In this document: positions 1 to 4,842 of the stretch, one piece after another
Layout: the number at the start of each line of letters is the position of its first letter
How positions within the stretch are numbered: position 1 is the stretch's first letter
NCBI GenBank assembly: GCA_031282085.1
Contig: JAITEK010000050.1
Span: forward strand, 1-9,122
DNA length: 9,122 bases
Origin: Coriobacteriales bacterium
GTDB taxonomy: Bacteria > Actinomycetota > Coriobacteriia > Coriobacteriales > UBA8131
Direction of reading: 5' to 3'
The notes under the pieces: model-generated
What the model was told of the DNA's origin: nothing
What the model saw: only the letters and a program-made list of their open reading frames with translations
Databases searched by the model: none
Made by a program: the position numbers and the translations under genes

Positions 1-399
1 ATGGCTGCCAAGAAGCAGGTGCGCACCCGCATCAAGCGCTCAGAGCGCAAGAACATCGCTGTGGGACAGGCGCATATCAAATCCACGTTCAACAACACCA
101 TCATCAGTCTTACCGACCCACAAGGCAACGTCATCACCTGGCAGAGTGCCGGCACGGTGGGCTTTAAGGGTTCTCGCAAATCTACGCCGTTTGCGGCGCA
201 GATGGCGGCTGAGGCTGCCGCGAAGATCGCCCAGGAGCATGGCCTGCGCAAGGTGACGGTTTTTGTGAAGGGTCCCGGCTCCGGCCGCGAGACCGCCATT
301 CGCACCCTTCAGGCTGCTGGCCTGGAGATTGCGAGCATTCAGGATTGCACACCTATCCCGCACAACGGCGTACGCCAACGCAAGCGCCGTCGCGTGTAG
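1..399 (+). CDS. rpsK: 30S ribosomal protein S11
   Basis: Ribosomal protein S11 sits on the platform of the 30S subunit, binds 16S rRNA and helps shape the mRNA exit region. The 132-residue product has the family's usual length and its core signatures: AHIKSTFNNTI near residue 24, GFKGSRKSTPFAAQ around 54-67, and VKGPGSGRETAIR around 89-101. The ATG is at the first base of the window, so its ribosome binding site and the expected upstream rpsM are out of view. It is followed 20 nt later by rpsD in the classic alpha-operon order. One oddity is the C-terminus. Most bacterial S11 proteins end NGCRPPKRRRV or similar, but here the end reads NGVRQRKRRRV, so the normally conserved Cys-Arg-Pro-Pro is replaced. 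The identification itself is certain. Confidence 0.98.
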   Translation: MAAKKQVRTRIKRSERKNIAVGQAHIKSTFNNTIISLTDPQGNVITWQSAGTVGFKGSRKSTPFAAQMAAEAAAKIAQEHGLRKVTVFVKGPGSGRETAIRTLQAAGLEIASIQDCTPIPHNGVRQRKRRRV

Positions 400-404
400 T
401 ACGG

Positions 405-410
405 AAAGGA
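405..410 (+). promoter_or_regulatory. Ribosome binding site of rpsD
   Basis: AAAGGA lies nine bases upstream of the ATG at 420. It supports that start over the longer open frame beginning at 345, which would overlap rpsK and add 25 residues not found in S4. Confidence 0.7.
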
Positions 411-419
411 CAAACCAAT

Positions 420-1046
420 ATGGCTCGATACACAGGCGCGGATTGCAGACTCTGTCGCCGTGAAGGAAATAAGCTCTTTTTGAAAGGGGACCGCTGCTAC
501 TCCGACAAATGTGCGGTGGAGCGTCGTCCCTACGCGCCGGGTGAGGCCGGTAAGAAACGTGTGAAGGAAAGCGAATACCGTCTTCAGCTCCGTGAGAAGC
601 AGAAGACCAAGCGCGTCTACGGCCTGCTTGAGAAGCAGTTCCGTGGCTATTACAAGCTGGCCACCCGTCAGCAGGGTGTAACGGGTGAGAACCTGCTGCG
701 CATCCTCGAGTCCCGGCTCGACAACGTAGTCTATCGTCTCGGCTTTGCGAAGTCGCGCGATGAGGCCCGTCAGCAGGTGCGCCATGGCCATATCTACGTG
801 AACGGGCGTCGCGTAGACATCCCCTCGTTTCGCGTGAAGGCGGGCGACCTGGTGGCGGTAGCGCCCAAGGCACGTGACCTTCTCGTGATAAAGACCTCGC
901 TCATCTCCAACGAGAAGACCGAGGTTCCCCAGTGGCTGGAAGTCGACATTGAGAAGTTGCAGGGCTCCGTGCTTGCGCTTCCCGCGCGCGACCAGATCGA
1001 TCTCGACATCCGCGAACAGCTCATCGTCGAGCTCTACTCGAAGTAA
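420..1046 (+). CDS. rpsD: 30S ribosomal protein S4 (zinc-binding form)
   Basis: S4 is a primary 16S rRNA binding protein that nucleates 30S assembly. In E. coli it is also the translational repressor of this same operon. The product is 208 residues, a normal length, starting MARYTGADC. Four cysteines at 9, 12, 26 and 31 (C-x2-C-x13-C-x4-C) form a zinc-ribbon at the N-terminus, so this is the cysteine-containing form of S4 rather than the cysteine-free form found for example in Bacillus. The S4 RNA-binding domain follows at about residues 97-145 (SRLDNVVYRLGFAKSR, then HGHIYVNGRRVDIPS). The ATG at 420 is preferred because of the well-placed AAAGGA upstream and because the family begins with MARY/MARYTG. 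The gap to rpoA is 25 nt. Confidence 0.97.
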   Translation: MARYTGADCRLCRREGNKLFLKGDRCYSDKCAVERRPYAPGEAGKKRVKESEYRLQLREKQKTKRVYGLLEKQFRGYYKLATRQQGVTGENLLRILESRLDNVVYRLGFAKSRDEARQQVRHGHIYVNGRRVDIPSFRVKAGDLVAVAPKARDLLVIKTSLISNEKTEVPQWLEVDIEKLQGSVLALPARDQIDLDIREQLIVELYSK

Positions 1047-1057
1047 CAGATTCTTTT

Positions 1058-1063
1058 AAGGAG
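1058..1063 (+). promoter_or_regulatory. Ribosome binding site of rpoA
   Basis: A strong AAGGAG lies eight bases before the rpoA ATG at 1072, in the short gap after rpsD. It fixes the rpoA start. Confidence 0.8.
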
Positions 1064-1071
1064 CGTTTTAG

Positions 1072-2013
1072 ATGACAGAGTTCATGAGACCACAGGTCAT
1101 GGTCGAACCGGTCAACGATACGCTCTCGCGGTTCATCGTCGAGCCGCTGGAGCGTGGGTATGGTCAGACCTTGGGCAACAGTATGCGTCGTGTGCTGCTC
1201 TCGTCTTTGGACGGGGTTGCCGCGACAGCGATCCACATCGAGGGGATACAACACGAGTTCTCCGCCGCTGATGGCATCATTGAGGATGTCACCGACATCG
1301 CACTCAACGTGAAGGGCCTTGTGTTCAGCACGCTGGAGACCTCCGAGGAGGCGACCGCGACCATAAACGCCGTGGGGCCTGCCGTGGTCACCGGCGCCGA
1401 CTTGAGCATTCCGGCGGGCTTTGACCTCGTCAACCCCGAGCAGGTTATCGCGACCCTCGCCGACGGCGGTCGTCTTGAGATGAGCGTGCGCATCGGTATC
1501 GGGCGCGGTTATATCTCGGCCGAACGCAACAAACGCAACGATGACCCCATCGGCGTTATCCCCATCGACTCGCTGTTCTCGCCCGTGCGTCGTTGCACCA
1601 TGGACGTGACGGACACCCGCGTGGGACAGCGTACCGACTACGACAAACTCGTCTTGGAGGTTGAGACCAACGGCTCTATCACGCCGCAGGACGCGGTTGT
1701 GCGCGCTGCCAACATCATCAACCAGCACATGGACGCGTTCTTGCTGCTGTCCGACGATGAACAGATAAGCGAGGCGCCGAGCATCTTCGCCCCTGAGGGC
1801 TTGGGAAAGAACACCGAGCTCGAGAAGCAGGTAGAGGACCTCGACCTGTCCGTCCGCTCGTACAACTGCCTCAAGCGCGCGGGCATCCATTCGGTGCGTC
1901 AGCTGGTCGAGTTCTCCGAGAACGACCTGCTCAATATCCGCAACTTCGGCGCCAAGTCGATCGAGGAAGTCAAGGACAAACTTCAGTCGATGGACCTCGG
2001 CCTCAAGCCGTGA
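1072..2013 (+). CDS. rpoA: DNA-directed RNA polymerase subunit alpha
   Basis: The alpha subunit dimerises to start assembly of RNA polymerase and contacts promoter DNA and activators through its C-terminal domain. The 313-residue product is full length. The N-terminal domain carries the family signature at about residues 20-45 (FIVEPLERGYGQTLGNSMRR) and ends near residue 230. An acidic linker follows, then the C-terminal domain from about 248. In the latter, R262, N265, G293 and K295 (in SVRSYNCLKRAGI and RNFGAKS) correspond to the UP-element-binding residues R265, N268, G296 and K298 of E. coli, so UP-element recognition should be intact. It lies between rpsD and rplQ in the normal operon order. 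Confidence 0.98.
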   Translation: MTEFMRPQVMVEPVNDTLSRFIVEPLERGYGQTLGNSMRRVLLSSLDGVAATAIHIEGIQHEFSAADGIIEDVTDIALNVKGLVFSTLETSEEATATINAVGPAVVTGADLSIPAGFDLVNPEQVIATLADGGRLEMSVRIGIGRGYISAERNKRNDDPIGVIPIDSLFSPVRRCTMDVTDTRVGQRTDYDKLVLEVETNGSITPQDAVVRAANIINQHMDAFLLLSDDEQISEAPSIFAPEGLGKNTELEKQVEDLDLSVRSYNCLKRAGIHSVRQLVEFSENDLLNIRNFGAKSIEEVKDKLQSMDLGLKP

Positions 2014-2051
2014 CAAAGACCCTGAGCTGCTAACGGGATAAGGGAAACAAC

Positions 2052-2693
2052 ATGAGACACTATAAGAAGGGCCGCAAGCTGGGCACTGACGCCAGCCATA
2101 CCAAGGCCATAAAGAAGAACCTGGTCGCCAATCTCTTTGCCAACGACCGCATAAAGACCACGCTGGAGCGCGCCAAGGAGATACGGGGCGACGTGGACCG
2201 CGTGATAACCTGGGCAAAGCGTGGAGACGTGCACGCACGCCGTCTTGCCATCGCCAAGCTGGGAGACAAGGACCTCGTAGCCGAGATATTCTCAAAGGTG
2301 GAGCAGGGCATGTTCGAGGGACGCCCCGGTGGCTACTCGCGCATCCTGCGCCTGGGCACGCGTCGCGGCGACTCCGCTACCATCGTTATCATGGAGCTGG
2401 TCTTGGAGCCGCTGACCAAGAAGAAGGCCGATAAGGACGCGGAGGCAAAGCCTGCCGCCAAGGCTGCTGGCAAGAAGACCGCTGCCAAGGGCGCCTCCAA
2501 GAAGAAGGACGCTGCGGTAGCCGCTGAGGCCGCTGATGAGGCTGTCGCCGAGGCTGCCGAGGCCACCGAGGCTGAGGCCGCCGCTGAGGCGCCCGCTGAG
2601 GTAGAGGCTCCCGCTGAGGAGGCCGCTGCTGAAGTTGCCGAGGAGGCTCCTGCTGAGGAAACCGAGACGACTGAGTCCAAGGCGAGCGAGTAA
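2052..2693 (+). CDS. rplQ: 50S ribosomal protein L17 with Ala/Glu-rich C-terminal extension
   Basis: L17 binds 23S rRNA near the peptide exit tunnel of the large subunit. Residues 1 to about 122 are the canonical domain (MRHYKKGRKLGTDASHTKA at the start, RPGGYSRIL and RRGDSATIVIMELV near its end). After it comes a tail of roughly 90 residues: first Lys/Ala-rich (about 123-152), then strongly acidic Ala/Glu-rich (about 153-213). Extended L17 tails of this type are known in Actinobacteria. The tail DNA from about 2440 to 2690 is dominated by repeated GCTGAGGCC-like codons. AAGGG at 2040-2044 lies about seven bases before the ATG and is the likely ribosome binding site. The stop is followed by a short hairpin and then the PGI gene. 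Confidence 0.97.
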   Translation: MRHYKKGRKLGTDASHTKAIKKNLVANLFANDRIKTTLERAKEIRGDVDRVITWAKRGDVHARRLAIAKLGDKDLVAEIFSKVEQGMFEGRPGGYSRILRLGTRRGDSATIVIMELVLEPLTKKKADKDAEAKPAAKAAGKKTAAKGASKKKDAAVAAEAADEAVAEAAEATEAEAAAEAPAEVEAPAEEAAAEVAEEAPAEETETTESKASE

Positions 2694-2695
2694 AC

Positions 2696-2709
2696 GCCGG
2701 TCTTCCGGC
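2696..2709 (+). other. Short hairpin after rplQ, not a clear terminator
   Basis: GCCGG (2696-2700) and CCGGC (2705-2709) form a perfect 5-bp stem around a TCTT loop, starting two bases after the rplQ stop codon. No run of T follows, so it does not look like an intrinsic terminator. It could stabilise the 3' end of a processed rplQ mRNA or influence initiation of the next gene, whose ATG is 16 nt downstream. Confidence 0.4.
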
Positions 2710-2725
2710 ATGGTCAGGCTGGTTT

Positions 2726-4462
2726 ATGCCGCCACGTAACACATCACACGATACGTGCCTTGAGCGTCTGTTGACCCTCAAGGCACCGTCGCGTCTGGGG
2801 GCAGGCGACGCGACGTTGTTCAACGCGCATCCCGACGACACCGAGCGGGCTGCGCGGCTTCTCGGCTGGACGCGGCTCTGCTCCGCCCCGCCGCTGCCCA
2901 TAGCCGAGATACAGGCGCACGCCAACGTCATCCGCGCCGAGGGGCTTGAGGCCGTTGTCCTCATAGGACAAGGCGGCTCGTCCCAAGCGGCCATGACCAT
3001 CACCAAGCTCCATGAGATAAACGGAGCCAACGGAGTGGCCTTCCGCACGATGGACTCCCTCTCTCCGACATTCGTCAGCCATATCCTTGGCAGCTCCGAC
3101 CCCGCGCGTACCCTCTACGTCGTCTCAAGCAAGTCCGGCTCGACCATCGAGCCGCTCATGCTCGAGCGCGTGGCCTGGCACTATGTCTGCGGGCTCCTCG
3201 GACAGGACGCCGCCGCGCAGCGGTTTGCGGCCATCACCGACGCGGACAGCGGCCTGGAGCAGCTCGCGCGTGAGAAGGGCTACCGGCTCATCCTCACCTC
3301 CCCCTCGAATGTGGGCGGGCGGTTCTCCGCGCTGACGGCGTTTACGCTGTTCCCCGCCGCGCTCGTCGGCTTGGACCTCGAGGCGCTTATCGCCTCTGTC
3401 CTCAAGACCGAGCAGGATTGCGCGCGTGACGACGCCAGCAATCCCGCTCTCAAACTGGCCTGCTTCCTACACGGCAACTACCGGGCGGGGCGCGATAAAT
3501 TCTCGCTCGTCTTGCCGCCGTCCGGGCAGGTATTCGGCCTGTGGGTCGAGCAACTGGTCGCCGAGTCGCTTGGCAAGGAGGGGAGGGGCATCCTGCCGAA
3601 CGTCGAGGTCGATGCGAGCATACTCTCCGTCCCTCGTCTCGACCGCAGCGTCATCACCTACGAAGTGGGAAACTGCGAGGGTTTCCGCGAGTCTATCGCT
3701 CACATCGATGCGAACATCCCCCGGTTGTGCTATAACGTCAGCACGCCCTTTGAGGTGTTCTCTCGCTTTGTCGTCTGGGAGTATGCCATTGCCTTTTTGG
3801 GGATACTGATGGAGGTCTTCCCCTTCGACCAGCCCGACGTTGAGTTGACGAAGCGCCTGGTAAAGGAGCTGCTTGCAGGTGTTGGCAGCATCGACGGTTC
3901 GTCAGGCTGCCTTGAGCGCGTCTTCGGCGAGGGCATCATCGGCAGCTTGCGCGTCAGCTCGGCCCTTCTGGGCAGCGACGGTGCGAGCGTCGTTGGGGAT
4001 GAGACGGAACTCTCGGTGGACCAGGCGCTCCGCACGCTGTTCGGTTCGCTGAAGGGTGGCGATTACTTTGCGCTTAACGCTTTCTTGCCCTTCCGCGGCT
4101 ATGGGAGACGCGAGGCGCTTGAGCGGATGCGCAATCGCGTGGCGAGTCGTCTGGGGGTCGTCTCCTGTCTTGAGATAGGCCCACGCTACCTGCACTCGAC
4201 CGGGCAGCTCCACAAAGGAGGGCCGAACACCGGCGTCTTCCTGGTTCTCTCGGCGGATGAGGATGAGGACATCACCGTCCCTGATGCGGGCTTTACCCTG
4301 GGGCAGCTTGCTGCCACTCAGGCCCACGCCGACTTTGCCGCGTTGTCACAGCGGGGTCGGCGCGCTTTGCACATACATCTGAGAAGCAATGACTCCGAGG
4401 TGCTCTCACGCTTTGCAGACCGCCTCTGCGCCGCCGTCTCCGCCGTTAAACCCCTCATATAA
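2726..4462 (+). CDS. Phosphoglucose isomerase, transaldolase/PGI-fusion type, stand-alone
   Basis: This 578-residue cytosolic enzyme should interconvert glucose 6-phosphate and fructose 6-phosphate. It has two SIS sugar-isomerase halves: IGQGGSSQAA (80-89) and VVSSKSGSTIEP (132-143) form the phosphate-binding loops, followed by NVGGRFSALTAF (195-206). GLWVEQLVAESLGKEGRGILP (271-291) carries the family's conserved acidic residues, including E275 and E280. PFDQPDVE (366-373) and STGQLHKGGPNTG (491-503), with H496, are hallmarks of the PGI half of bifunctional transaldolase/PGI proteins rather than of classical Pgi. The length equals that half alone, and no transaldolase domain precedes it. The start lies 32 nt after rplQ, and no good Shine-Dalgarno sequence is seen upstream; no alternative in-frame start exists between the rplQ stop and 2726. 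Co-transcription with the alpha operon is an inference from the spacing. Exact substrate is not provable from sequence; other sugar phosphates are possible. Confidence 0.85.
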   Translation: MPPRNTSHDTCLERLLTLKAPSRLGAGDATLFNAHPDDTERAARLLGWTRLCSAPPLPIAEIQAHANVIRAEGLEAVVLIGQGGSSQAAMTITKLHEINGANGVAFRTMDSLSPTFVSHILGSSDPARTLYVVSSKSGSTIEPLMLERVAWHYVCGLLGQDAAAQRFAAITDADSGLEQLAREKGYRLILTSPSNVGGRFSALTAFTLFPAALVGLDLEALIASVLKTEQDCARDDASNPALKLACFLHGNYRAGRDKFSLVLPPSGQVFGLWVEQLVAESLGKEGRGILPNVEVDASILSVPRLDRSVITYEVGNCEGFRESIAHIDANIPRLCYNVSTPFEVFSRFVVWEYAIAFLGILMEVFPFDQPDVELTKRLVKELLAGVGSIDGSSGCLERVFGEGIIGSLRVSSALLGSDGASVVGDETELSVDQALRTLFGSLKGGDYFALNAFLPFRGYGRREALERMRNRVASRLGVVSCLEIGPRYLHSTGQLHKGGPNTGVFLVLSADEDEDITVPDAGFTLGQLAATQAHADFAALSQRGRRALHIHLRSNDSEVLSRFADRLCAAVSAVKPLI

Positions 4463-4515
4463 CGATTAACCGTGTCACGAGAACGGCTGACGCCGTCCCG
4501 CGGTGTTTAGTAAGT

Positions 4516-4764
4516 CCGGGCGCTATCGCGCCCGGTTGGATGCTGGCATAAAGCCAGCATGACGGGCAGGGTGACGCACAAAAAAGCCCGTCATTCTGGG
4601 CTTGTCCCAGAATCCAGTCGCGAGCGATAGCGAGCGACGCGTAGAGAGCACGCGCAGCGCGCGACGCACGACTGCCGCGGCAACCGTGTGTCGCGCTTCG
4701 CGTTCTTAGTATGAAGTTGGCTGCTGGCGCAGCCAAAGATTCCCGGCCTCCGGCCGGGAATGAC
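4516..4764. repeat. Cluster of short palindromes, likely repetitive extragenic element
   Basis: Five perfect hairpins lie in 249 nt: 4516-4523 with 4528-4535 (8 bp), 4540-4547 with 4553-4560 (8 bp), 4593-4600 with 4606-4613 (8 bp), 4717-4724 with 4729-4736 (8 bp), and 4739-4748 with 4752-4761 (10 bp). Larger symmetry is present too: ATGACGGGC (4559-4567) is the reverse complement of 4586-4594. GTCATTC (4590-4596) and GAATGAC (4758-4764) face each other as the ends of a 175-nt block, and CAGTCG (4615-4620) mirrors CGACTG (4669-4674). GCGAGCGA occurs twice at 4620-4627 and 4630-4637. The layout resembles REP/BIME-like or small non-autonomous elements. No transposase is present, and copies elsewhere in the genome cannot be checked here. 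Confidence 0.6.
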
Positions 4765-4804
4765 AAAAATAACACGAGAAAGGGACCGCGATTGCGGCCC
4801 CTTT
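4765..4804 (-). terminator. Probable intrinsic terminator of the surface-protein gene
   Basis: AAAGGG (4779-4784) pairs with CCCTTT (4799-4804) and CCGC (4786-4789) with GCGG (4794-4797), with one A/C mismatch and a GATT loop. Read on the - strand this hairpin lies 39 nt after the stop of the surface-protein gene. It is followed by CTCGTGTTATTTTTG, so the T-run is interrupted but present. On the + strand no T-run follows, so it fits the - strand gene better. Confidence 0.55.
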
Positions 4805-4842
4805 CTGCGAGCGTGTGCTGGGTGAGCGGAGCTCAATCAGAC

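Larger units (their letters stand above)
4463..4842. other. Convergent intergenic region, no gene
   Basis: About 380 nt separate the stop of the PGI gene (+) from the stop of the surface-protein gene (-). No convincing coding frame is present. The stretch holds a small hairpin at 4483-4496 (ACGGC/GCCGT), the cluster of palindromes at 4516-4764, and a terminator-like hairpin at 4779-4804. No T-rich terminator for the PGI gene was found; the hairpins at 4483-4535 might serve that role in a GC-rich organism. Confidence 0.8.

Noticed and set aside
40..873. Long - strand open frame of 277 codons across rpsK and rpsD
   Set aside because: It is antisense to two certain ribosomal protein genes and its product has no recognisable features; long antisense frames are expected in GC-rich DNA.
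1021..2295. Long - strand open frame of 424 codons across rpoA
   Set aside because: It lies fully antisense to rpoA and rplQ and shows no family motifs or ribosome binding site.
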